Assembly: GCF_963662255.1 (NCBI RefSeq)
Contig: NC_085047.1
Span: 92,759,619 to 92,823,618, forward strand
Origin: Cinclus cinclus
Taxonomy: Eukaryota; Chordata; Aves; Passeriformes; Cinclidae
Direction: 5' to 3'
DNA: 64,000 bases
Part shown: one piece after another, positions 12,961 through 22,786 of the stretch
How the letters are laid out: each line of letters begins with the position of its first letter
How positions within the stretch are numbered: the stretch's first letter is position 1
Made by a program: the position numbers and the translations under genes
The notes under the pieces: model-generated
Told to the model about the DNA's origin: nothing
Databases searched by the model: none
What the model saw: the letters and a program-made list of their open reading frames with translations, nothing else

Positions 12961-15900
12961 AGGAATGCCAAGTCAAACACTTTTCCTCCCTAGACAAGCA
13001 GCAGACACTCCAGTAATTAAGTTTCTTGATGTTGTTAACTTAAATGAAGATGACTGAGTTATGGTCATAAAACAGAATGCAACATGGCTGAGAATCAACC
13101 TATGAAATTCAGATTTCTGTGTCTTTTCTCTTGCATAAGATGTAGTGTTTTCTGATCTTTATCCCTTCTTTATCCCATCAGCTCCCAATCATACGGTTTT
13201 CCATTGCCCAACAATTTTCCAAAGCACACTTTTTTTGTCTCTTTTTGCTTTCCCTGTGACATTTTTGTCTTCTCACTTTAGTCAAACCAAACTCCAAAAT
13301 TTTTACTGTATCTGTCCCATTTTTTTACCGTATCTATTTACTGTATCTGTTCCCTCTATACTGCCCTACATACCTACAGGTGCATATATCATGTTGATCA
13401 CTATTCTCAACAACTGACTTCCTGTAGCTTCCAATACTTTATCCGGAATCTGATTTTCATCAATCCAGTTTTATTTTAAAAATGCCCACAATATTATTTA
13501 ACAACCTGAGGTACCTGAAACAACAATTATTAAAATATATAAAAAATATGCCACAGAAAATTTTCTGTTATGTTGTTACTTTGAAAAATGCCAGTGCGTC
13601 CCAATTTTTTATTACGAAAATGCTCCAATTACAAGTATGACAAAGTCATTGTATTTGTTGTTGCAAATTTTAGAAGGTTTGTAATAAAAACAGGATTTTA
13701 ATTGCAAACTTCTGGAAATTGTAAATTTGGGGAAGTTTTGACCAATAGTTATACAGAGACTCTTAAATATTTGCATGTTATGTTAAAAACAATTCATTTA
13801 ATCTCAGAACAGGCTGATGAAACAGATAGTGGTATATTTTAGTGGTAGCCATTTGACACTTCCCAATGTGAAGCCCACAGGTCCCTATACGCTTCCATTG
13901 GGTCCCTGGAGAGAGACTACCCAGAAGATTGATGGTACCAGATATTGTACAGTAAACAGTAGACACTGAATTTTGCCCTGAAACAGGATTTTGTTTCTAT
14001 GCATATACATATTTATACCAACAAGCCCATCTTTAATAAATTATATTTTGTTTGAGGAATTGCTTTATGAACACTGGCTAACATAAGCAGCAGCTATACT
14101 CAGCTTTGCAATACAACTCAACAGGACACCCATTCCAGAAGACCCATTCAAGCGTTGGTAAGATTTCTAAACAAACCAGCAGTCATATTTCAGAACTCCT
14201 GTCCAGGTTGAAGGGAAAATAAAATCAGAGACTGGAATAATATCTAAATCTTCTGGCTTTTAGTTGCAGTTCTTAATCAAGATGTAGTTACTGCAGCTCT
14301 GTTCTCAAAAATAAACTCACCATGTACCATGTTATATTCAGTCTTAGCAACAGAATCCAGGACTCAGCTACTGGAAGTGAGAAATACAGTCTTAACCCTC
14401 ATGTTTGTTTTCCATATAGCACACAAGAAAGCAGTGGGGAAGACAAGTGTTCATCGTCAGCCTACATAATATTCTGCAAGTATAAAAAAATTGTGGCAGA
14501 CAACAGGAAAGAAATGAATATATTTAAATACTAAGTGGAGAGAAGGAGCAGAAAAAATGCATATAGCACAACAGATGACCTCCATCAACATAGATTTTCA
14601 GGTTGCTGCTGCTGTACTGGGCAAGAAAAAAGCCTATCTGTAGGGGCTCAAATACATTAAGCTTTAACCTGCAGAGGGCTTGTAGGAATATTAATGGCAT
14701 AGTCAAAAAAAAAAAAAACACTGCAGAAAAGCTAATAATTAGAAAAGGATCTTGAGAGGAAAAAAAAACAAAAAGAAAAGTTGTCACATGTTATTTTAGT
14801 GTCAGCTGGTACATAATAGGCAAGTAAGTGTTAACAGTAATTTTACAAAACTTCATCATTTTTAATGCAAGTTTTCACATTTTCTTTGCCCATGGAAAAG
14901 TGCATGCATGTCAAAAATGCCTGAAGGCAAAGGCATTTTATATGATGGATCTGATCAAATAACTCCCTTCCCCTTAGAAATGAATCTCATAACTCTGTAA
15001 GACCTCTGAGACACAGGATAGCAATTCAGTGCCATGACATGATAGAAGGCCAAGTCTACCTTTCTTATAAAAGGTGAGGCCTTTCTTCTGAAATCAGTTT
15101 CACATACATTTGTAAAGTAATGAACTACAAGGTTAGGAAATGCACACCCTAAAGCTGAATGAGATCCTGACTGTATTGTAAGATGGTGAGGAAGGGATTA
15201 AACTCTGTTGCAGTGCAACTTCTCACAGAATCTTCTCATAAAGTCACTGGTAATTTTAAACGTGGAAAAAGTGCACCATTCTTGGAAGGGAGGGTGGGAG
15301 AAACAGGGTGCAGATGGAAAATTTCTACCAACATCAGCAGAGCTTGTCCTACCTGTTTGTCCTAGGACATTGCTAGGAGTATGGAAGGGTACTACAGAGA
15401 AAGCAAGACTTATCAGACTCATTTGGAGGAGGAACAAAAAGGGAAGGTTTATCTTTTCTCTAATTAGTTTCTGGAATTGTGGACAACAAAAAAGCAACCA
15501 AATGGTGAGTCCTAACACAAGAACACAGTCCTTGTGCAGCCATTTGGCCAAAAGGTTTCAGCAGAGTAACCCTTTGTTTTCTGTCTTCTAGCAGACACAT
15601 ACATCATCTCAATAACCCCAGAGATACAGCAATAAGCCTGCATTATTTCTCCTTTATCAATGTCCACTTAAATGGTCACAAATAAGAAGGGCTGTAACTT
15701 TGGGGGGGGGATTATATCCAAGCAGGTAAAATGTTAACTTCAACATATATGCAGATGTGACTTTAAAATGCAGAGCTATTAATTATCCCAATTGTGATGG
15801 TGCCACTCATAACTTATGTTCGCTCCATTTGTTATGATTTTATAAACTTATTTTACCTCTAGTCAGTTGTTTGGCCAGCTCCATAGTGCACTTTTTGTAA

Positions 15901-17039
15901 CACAGAAAGGCAGGCCATCATGAGACCACGACAGCTGGATCCATATTAAGGCAATGCGCATATATCATTGTACAAGTAAATTAAGTGAATTAGGTATTAC
16001 TATCATCACTAGTGCACCTTTGCAGTAATAGAAAAGATAATAAAAAATATCAGAATTGCTATTTTTAATTCTAGTGTGGAATGCATCTGTTCAAACAATG
16101 GCACCAGCAATATTCCTGCAGTTTATCATTAGAGTGGTAAGGGATCTCGGTGAGAGAATTTTAGTCCTATTTGTGTTTGTTTCCATCAAATACATGTACA
16201 GTGCACACTCTTTAATTGCTACAGCAGTATCAAAATACAAGAAGGAAAAATGGTACTTGCTAATTTAGCAAGCAACATTATTTTCTGTCCAAACAACACA
16301 ACTTTGCATTTTAGTAATTCAAGAGTAACAACTGGCTTTACCAAGACAAGAATCTGGATTTAAATCCAATCATTAAATCCATCCAGGAGGAGACCACACC
16401 AGTCCAATTACCCTGCAAAGATGGTGTGTTTAATGTGCCAGCAACAAATATTGGAAGACATCCTGCCACTCTGTGTCCTGTGTGATTACTAACACATAAG
16501 AACTGGGTCCATGAAGTTGGTGTTTCTTTTTCCCTCAGAATTCCCTGAAAAAAAATCATTTTTCAGTTTACAGCCTTTGAGAACCCCTCCACAGTAAAGC
16601 TCACAAACACTTCTTCTGTAGATTTTCTTTGCATTTTATAAAGACTAGTCTTAAAAGAAGAAAGTATGAAACAGAGCTAGGCTTTTCTTCCTTCCTTGTC
16701 AGCAAAAGGGCTGCCTCAATTTTTCAGTTACTCTATAAATAATGTCTCACTGCATTTTCTTTAGGAGTATATGAATATGCTTAGCTTTGGTATCTTAGCA
16801 TACACAGCACATTCTGCTAAGAGATCAAGGCAAGTTCATGCCCCATCTTTAAATTCTCTTGACGCCTTAGGAAAATGACTGTTACAAATATTTGTGGGTT
16901 AGAAGTGAGCACAGAAATTACCAGTAACATTTACCCTTTGATTGCCATCATTGTGAATAACAAATACTGTCAAAGTAGAAAGAGAGCAAGATGACATGAT
17001 ACCATGTGAAATGACACTACCAAAAACATACCTGTAAAT
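12961..17039. other. Unique sequence, no supported gene
   Basis: About 4 kb. At 15183-15591 three overlapping frames of 60-127 codons occur on both strands over the same bases, which is more likely an absence of stop codons by chance than coding. There is a poly-A run near 14706 and an 8-base G run near 15703. No repeat family was recognised. Confidence 0.4.
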
Positions 17040-17260
17040 GACAGCTTTGAGAAAATGCTATTTTTTAAAATAGGAAATATAGCTCACTTAAATGAATATG
17101 GAATATTGTCTGAGGCTTTGAATTAAATAAAGACCTTAATAATTACCCTAATTACTTCTGTTGTCATTCTACCTTTGAGCCTATATGAAACAAACATCTA
17201 ACAATTAGTTACACTAATTGTCTGGTTTAAAATAAATGGCTGCTAGTATTTCTTTTAAGA
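17040..17260. promoter_or_regulatory. Candidate conserved non-coding element with palindromic homeodomain site
   Basis: AT-rich block with two TAATTA cores at 17140-17145 and 17149-17154. It also holds a perfect 9-bp inverted repeat, ACAATTAGT at 17201-17209 and ACTAATTGT at 17213-17221, separated by 3 bases. Each arm contains an ATTAG/CTAAT homeodomain core, and back-to-back cores with a 2-3 base spacer are the known arrangement for paired-class dimers. No coding frame spans it. Enhancer function is inferred. Confidence 0.42.
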
Positions 17261-17364
17261 AACTTGTTTTAGAAAGACCAAAGACAAAATTGGTTTTTTT
17301 TCGATTTAGCATCCAACATGTCATTTAGTTTGGTCTAACGTATTTATTTGGATTTTCTGCCCAG

Positions 17365-17478
17365 CAGCTGAAGTCCTCTATCTGGCGACAAAAGAAACGC
17401 AACAAAAGCTACAGCAGAAGGTGGAACACATTATTTGGTAACACATCTCAAACACAGCCTGGACAACCACCTCTGAGG
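17365..17478 (+). CDS. Possible 114-bp internal coding exon, gene unknown
   Basis: A TTTTCTGCCCAG acceptor ends at 17364 and an AGG|GTAAAA donor begins at 17479. The interval between them is exactly 38 codons and open in phase 0. The translation is rich in Lys/Arg and Ser early (SSIWRQKKRNKSYSRRW) and Gln/Pro late (TQPGQPP). The basic run could be a processing or nuclear-localisation segment, but I do not recognise the protein. A second possible donor lies at 17438-17439. Against it: chance acceptor/donor pairs of this size are common, and the block next door looks like regulatory DNA, so this may be part of a conserved non-coding element. Confidence 0.2.
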
Positions 17479-17803
17479 GTAAAAACATACATCACGTTTC
17501 AGCTTCCAAGCCCAATTTAGTCTTCAGTCTCTCAACTGAGCCTGTCAATTAGGGTGTCAATTAGGCCTTGATCCAGAAGAGCACCGAAGCATGTGTGTAA
17601 TCTGAGCATGTGAACAACCTTGTTGCTCACAGAAAATCAGGATGATAGTGACGGGGAACAAATGAACAGGACCACCAGTTCATTCTCACATACAGCAATT
17701 ATAACACACTTAAAAATATTTTCTTGAAGCAACATACTGAACAATTGTGGCATTTGTCATCTCTGCTCTTTTGGAGCCACTATAAACCAGGGTTGCTGTT
17801 AAT

Positions 17804-17830
17804 CTTTTTTTTTTGTTTGTTTGTTTGTTT
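17804..17830. repeat. Poly-T followed by (TTTG)n
   Basis: A run of ten T followed by four TTTG/GTTT units. Simple repeat, with no adjacent retroelement body recognised. Confidence 0.9.
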
Positions 17831-19619
17831 GGAAGAAAGAAACTAGATATTCAGTCTTCTAAAAGTACATGAAAAATCACCTCTTTCCAAACTACACCTG
17901 ATTTAAAGTGGCATGTGTCTATACTGAGCTATACAATAATAAAATAGTTTCTTATACGTAGTGCAAATGCAAGACTTTCAGTATTTGACTTTTTAGTGGA
18001 CTTTGTACTAGCTGCTGCTTCTAGATATGTAATTAGAAGTGATTCACTGTTTTGTGCCTCAGCTTGCCTGTACCTAACATGAACAGCAGGATCCCTCTCT
18101 TTTTTCAAAGCACTGAAGTCTCCCAGTTAAAGAAGCATTCCTCTGGGATAACTTTTTGCTGTTGTTGCTTAGGCATACACTCTGTGGCTCCTGAGGCAAT
18201 AGTATAGATCAGTAGCCATTGCAAATTGATCTATATTCCTACCCATGAAAAAAGTGTAGCTACAGCATGAGATTCTCCAGTTAGAGAATCACAAAGAACT
18301 TCACAACAATGTGCCTGCAGAAGTACTTGTGGAGGCAGGGCTGGGAATGTCACACTCAGGAGTCCACTGGGCTGTGGCAATAGTTTTACTCTCTGGATCC
18401 TCCCTTAGTAACTAGATGAGGAATACAGAAATGTCATCTTTAAGAACTTTCTCCTGGACTCTTTATAGCTTATTCCCATGCCAGTTTTAAAATACCACAA
18501 ATGTTTGGGATAAACAGTGCAACATGGAACTTGCTAATGACAGAAACAAGATGGCCTTTACAACATGCTTCCAATGCTAGGCAAATGCAAGTGAAAATAC
18601 CATGACAGCACAAATTCACATTTTCCTCTCCTAGTCTGATCTTAGCCTGAGATATTGATAAATATAAACGTGTTAAATTCTTTTATCTTAATTGCAGAGC
18701 AAGTGATGTAACAAGGAATACAAAACTAGGTTCTGGGTTTTGAGACACTCGGTTACAGAAAGCTTCCATGCTGGGTAATACCACTCAGAAAGGAAAGGGA
18801 TCCAGTAAGAGCCTAATCTTGCTCCCACTGGAGTTTGCAGCAAAACTTACGCAGAACAAGAACGAAACCTAAATTTGACACCAATGTTAAAACTGATGGA
18901 CTCCTTTCTATAACTTGTCAAGTCAGTGATAGGTTGTTTGTACCTTTGATTGTTACAGGGAAATTACCAGATCAGAATTCTGAATCCTTGTAATAAATGA
19001 ACTTTAAAAAATGTAATACTTGCTTCTAAAACACTGTGTCATATGTTTTGTCAGGCTAGTGTAACACAAAAGGTTGTGATGTATACATTAAGATTTAAAT
19101 GCACTCTTCGAAAGTGACATGAAATGTGCAGCCTTTCCATTGTTTTACACAAGAAAATTAACTCGTTATTTCTATCTCAAGATCCAACCTCCAAAGTATC
19201 TCAACAGCAATACTTTTTACCTTCTGAAAACTGCTGCACGTGAAATGTTTTTTGTAGCTTTCCACTGAAGGAAAAAAGAGTTTAAAAAAAATAGACTGAT
19301 ACTGGCAAACAATTTTCTCCCCAATGCATTGGCATGCTTACTTATCCATGCATATTTGAAGCTCACCAAAACACCCTTCTTCCTTTGAACAAAACATCCT
19401 CCTGATTTTTTGGTTTAAGCAGAAGAAAACACATGGTGGAAGGTGCATGCACTCTATGAAAGAAGAAAGTCACTGAGCCAGGAAACAAGTCTAAAATGTG
19501 TACAGGGCTACAACAGTTAAATCTCAAAGCTGCTGAGAAATTGCTTGGATGCTATGAGCAAAAAGTGTGGTTCCAGAGTATAATCCTAGTGATACACTAT
19601 GTTCTTTGCAAAAGGTTGT
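17831..19619. other. Unique sequence, no recognised features
   Basis: About 1.8 kb of AT-rich sequence with no frame, repeat family or RNA gene that I can support. Confidence 0.45.
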
Positions 19620-19940
19620 GAGGCCTTGGCCTAATAAGCATAATCTCATTACACTGCAAATAAAAGTTTCCTATTTATCTCCAGATTTCAAATGAATCTA
19701 ATAAGGCTTATGATACAGTCACCCAATACCCTAATCATATTTCTGCCTATCTAAAAGCAATCAGTAATTGTGTTATAGCAGAACGTGCTGACAATACCTC
19801 TGACACAGAAAGGAGAATGAGAGCCCAGCTGTACTAATTAAATTAAATGCTAGGCTGATGGAATACATTTGCTGAAGCTTGGAGAGTATGGGTGCAGAAT
19901 TAATAAGCATTACAGCTTAGAGCAGGAGATGATATCATAA
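19620..19940. promoter_or_regulatory. Candidate conserved non-coding block upstream of the CpG island
   Basis: The sequence has the texture of constrained non-coding DNA: no low-complexity runs, repeated AATCTCATTA/AATAAG/TAATTA-like words, a TAATTAAATTAAAT stretch near 19835 and TTAATAAGCATTAC near 19900. It lies about 600 bases left of the CpG island. No coding frame spans it. The assignment is an inference that depends on a comparative alignment. Confidence 0.33.
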
Positions 19941-20050
19941 TGGATGCAAGGTTTTGATGTGGAGAGCCTCATTCAGATTCAATGTACCATAATGTACGGA
20001 TGTGACAGCTGCTTAGAGAGGTGCAGAACCTTGAACAAAGTGCACAGGAA

Positions 20051-20097
20051 CTTTCTCTCCCCCCTCCTTTTTTTCCTCTCCTCTCTCTCCTCCCCCC
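20051..20097. repeat. 47-base pure pyrimidine tract
   Basis: Forty-seven consecutive C/T bases about 400 bases left of the CpG island, followed by a further T-rich stretch. Long homopyrimidine runs near promoters can act as C/T-rich protein-binding sites or form triplex DNA. Here only the sequence composition is seen. Confidence 0.9.
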
Positions 20098-20457
20098 ATC
20101 TTTTTTGTTACTCCCTTAGGAACTGTATTTTTATATTATCTGTGAGCTCAAAAAAATACTGTTGTGACCCACAGTTTATTATTTATTGCAATCCTACTGG
20201 TGTGCCCTCTCGTTTCTTTTTTTCCTGTCTCCTCCTGTCTGCTGTTTTAAACTTACCATCCCTTCAAATTAGAGAAAAGCCCTTTGAAAAACATTTTATA
20301 ACGCAATATGCGTATGGTTAATCATAATTTCGCCTCTCTTCCTTTATTTTTAATGCCAGAAATCCCGAGTGCGGGGGAAACCCTGCAACGGAGAAGAAAA
20401 ACCAAACGCAGACCACCCCTGTGACTGCTGGAGGGAGGGCTTGGGAAGGAGCAAGAG

Positions 20458-20505
20458 CCATGGGAGAGAGAGGACCCTGGGCCATGGGAGAGAGAGGACC
20501 CTGGG
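20458..20505. repeat. Perfect tandem duplication of a 24-bp unit
   Basis: Positions 20458-20481 and 20482-20505 are identical (CCATGGGAGAGAGAGG followed by ACCCTGGG). Exact identity of two copies points to a recent duplication or polymorphic minisatellite. It lies at the left shoulder of the CpG island. Confidence 0.97.
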
Positions 20506-21075
20506 CCGGCTGCCCCGGCCGAGCGCCGCAAGCCCCGCCGCGCTCCGCGCCCGGCCCGTGCCAGCGCAGCACAATCTCCTGCTCAGAAATGGCTGGCGGG
20601 GAACGCCGGACCGGGGCTGCTCCGCCACCTCCGCCGGCCGGGGCTCATTACCATGAGAATTTTGACAGGATATTAGATTTACTAATCCTGAACTTTCCGG
20701 GCTGACCCTTCATTCGCGAGCAGACAATGCCGGTGTCTGCCAGACAGGCCCCTCCGCCTGCCCTCAGCACGTTTCACCCCCCGCCCCCGGCACACGCACA
20801 ACCCACACGCCACACACGGACACCGCCGGCCCGGGGCTCTTCTGGCCGCCGCCGCCCTCCCCCGGCCGGCCCTCCCGTCCTGCAGCCGCCTCCCGGCGCT
20901 GCCCTCGCCGTGTGTGCCCTCGGCCGGGCCAAGGCGAGGCGCGGGGCTGGCCGGGTCCTCTTGGGAAGTTGAGCCCCGTGCGGAGCGGGCAGCCCGGCCG
21001 CTGACCGCAGCCCGGCCGAGGGGCTGCCCGCGCCAGCTCTGCCCGCCGGTCTCCCTCGCCCCCCAAACCGGCCCC
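20500..21075. promoter_or_regulatory. CpG island, probable promoter of an unidentified gene or lncRNA
   Basis: The only GC-rich segment of the window. CpG dinucleotides are dense across about 575 bases (for example 20521-20560, 20820-20910 and 20930-21060), while the flanks are AT-rich and CpG-poor. In vertebrates unmethylated CpG islands mark promoters, often of developmental or housekeeping genes. I see no TATA box that fixes a start, and the transcription direction is not decidable. Several overlapping frames of 70-125 codons occur on both strands here because GC-rich sequence lacks stop codons; none has a recognisable domain. An interior patch at 20640-20720 drops in GC and looks constrained, dividing the island in two. 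Confidence 0.75.
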
Positions 21076-21079
21076 TCCT

Positions 21080-21480
21080 GAAAACACTGTGCCTATTAAG
21101 TTGCTGAAAACAGCAGATTTCCACTGATACTATACAGATAGAGCTGACCATTAAATCGCAATTTTACATCCCCAGGCAGCAGTGGCTGCTGACAACCTCT
21201 AAAGCTTGTAATCCCATTTAACCCCCTCCTGTCATGAGCAGGCCCACCCTTTCGGAATAATGCAGGCCAAATTAAACCTGACACGGCAACAAGAGAAATA
21301 AAACCCCCTTTAGCTTAAAAGTCATGCCACAGTGGGTAACCCTGACCTTCAGCTTTCCCGCTCCCTTCTCTAGGGAGCTCCCCCCCGCCGCTGGCGTTGA
21401 CAGAGGCGGGAGTGGGGAATTGCAAGGCGGCTGGATGGCCCTGGGGACAAATTAAAGAGAATTCTGCTAAACAATAAAAG
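21080..21480. promoter_or_regulatory. Candidate conserved non-coding element flanking the CpG island
   Basis: Directly right of the island the composition changes to mixed sequence with complex words such as CTATTAAGTTGCTG, ACCATTAAATCGCAATTTTA, CCAAATTAAACCTGACACGG and AGAAATAAAACCCCC. There is no repeat and no frame longer than 62 codons. This texture is typical of constrained promoter-proximal sequence of developmental genes. Conservation has not been measured. Confidence 0.4.
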
Positions 21481-22041
21481 GAAATTTCACCTGAAGGGTT
21501 TACTTTCCTTTCCCCTTTTAAAAAAGTCTTTCTTTAGTAATAAAAAATAAGCCCTGATCTCTCCTTGCCAAGTGCTCCCTGCCTGACCTGACCGCCAAAG
21601 GCCATCCTTACTGGGGCGGTCCCAGACTGTTTTGCAGCCTCCCTGCCTCCGAAAGGAACCTCAGGTTTTCACAGCCCATGGCTGGCATTTAGTGCCGATT
21701 TCAGAAGGAAACTGACCACTTCTAAGGGACTTTAAAACAAACACACACACAAAAAAGTTTCCTTCCTAGCTCAGACTCCTGCCTGTAGTTGTCTGTTTTG
21801 TTAGGAGAGGAGGTGAAAGGCACTGGCAGAGTGAGACTCGTCCTGCATTATTCGCACACAGCTAGTCCAGGAGTACAGAAGGAGCTTTCAGACCTAACCC
21901 AGGCAACACTGTGCTCGTTACTCTGATCTCATTTGGGAAAATAACGCTGTTTGTTTGACAGTATTTTCGAGAATACTGGACTATACAGACAAGCCTCTAT
22001 AAACAGCGTATATCCCCACCACTACACCAGCACTTGCAAAT

Positions 22042-22581
22042 GTGGAAGATGGCCTTTCACATTTAATCTACACACAAGGAGACCAACAGAAGTTGCTCCC
22101 ATGTTCTCCTCTCTGTTTACTGCCTGCTGAAGAAAAGAGCCAAAAGGTAAAGGCCGCGCTGCCACTCTATCTGCATTTTCTTATTTCTTTTCCTACAAGA
22201 GGTGCAGTGAGCATATGGTTCTATAGCCAAATTACAAACCAACACATTTTTCTACCTGTCCATCTATCTGTCTACAAATACATGCCTGTAATCAGTGAAA
22301 CCTGCCCTTGCCATCCAACACATTTTTCTCAGCACTCTCCCACCTGCCCTTATTTCTGTATGATGAAGAGCATGCGAACAAATGCCTTCCAAAACAGAGC
22401 TATGCCTGCAGCAAGAGAGGTAAATCCCCGGATCAAGTGGAAAGTGTGCTGCGGAAGTTTGCAAGCTGCTTACAGCGAGCATCTGCAAGGGACCCTGTCT
22501 GTACCACACCACTCTGCCCATAACTCACCGAGTCATTCTCCCAGAGGCCCCACAGCAGGAATGAACTTGCAGCGCTTATAA
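22042..22581 (+). other. Longest open reading frame of the window (179 codons), coding status doubtful
   Basis: An ATG-initiated frame runs 179 codons without interruption about 1 kb right of the CpG island. Its translation (start MEDGLSHLIYTQGDQQ) is rich in Cys, His, Pro and Ser, with a hydrophobic stretch at about residues 40-52, but shows no domain I recognise. Good splice donors inside it (GTAAAG at about 22146, GTAAAT at about 22411) would be unusual in a single-exon gene. A frame of this length can arise by chance in 64 kb. It could be part of a lncRNA transcribed from the island. Confidence 0.12.
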
Positions 22582-22599
22582 ATACTGGAGCACTAAAAA

Positions 22600-22690
22600 A
22601 ATTGGGCTCATTACCTGGACACATGGCTTCTCATTACTTCATTGCTTCAGGTGCCAGATCCCTTGATGCTGCAGATCGGCTCAAAAATTT
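22600..22690. promoter_or_regulatory. Short candidate conserved non-coding block
   Basis: About 90 bases with GGGCTCATTACCTGG, TCTCATTACTTCATTGC and GATGCTGCAGATCGG words, bounded on the right by a pyrimidine tract. CATTAC repeats resemble homeodomain half-sites. Weakly supported. Confidence 0.22.
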
Positions 22691-22696
22691 GAAGTA

Positions 22697-22786
22697 CTCC
22701 TTCCTTTTTTTTCCCCCTTTCCCTTTTTCTTTCTTTCGTTCATTCTTAAAAAAAAATAAAGGTAAAAAAAAACAAAAAAAGGATGC
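22697..22786. repeat. Pyrimidine tract followed by A-rich tract
   Basis: A 41-base pure C/T run (22697-22737) is followed within ten bases by an A-rich run (22748-22786). The two halves are partly complementary (T-rich against A-rich) and could fold into a loose hairpin. Low-complexity sequence. Confidence 0.85.

Noticed and set aside
20318..21151. Several 70-125 codon frames in the CpG island
   Set aside because: GC-rich DNA lacks stop codons; the frames overlap on both strands and show only Pro/Arg/Gly/Ala bias.
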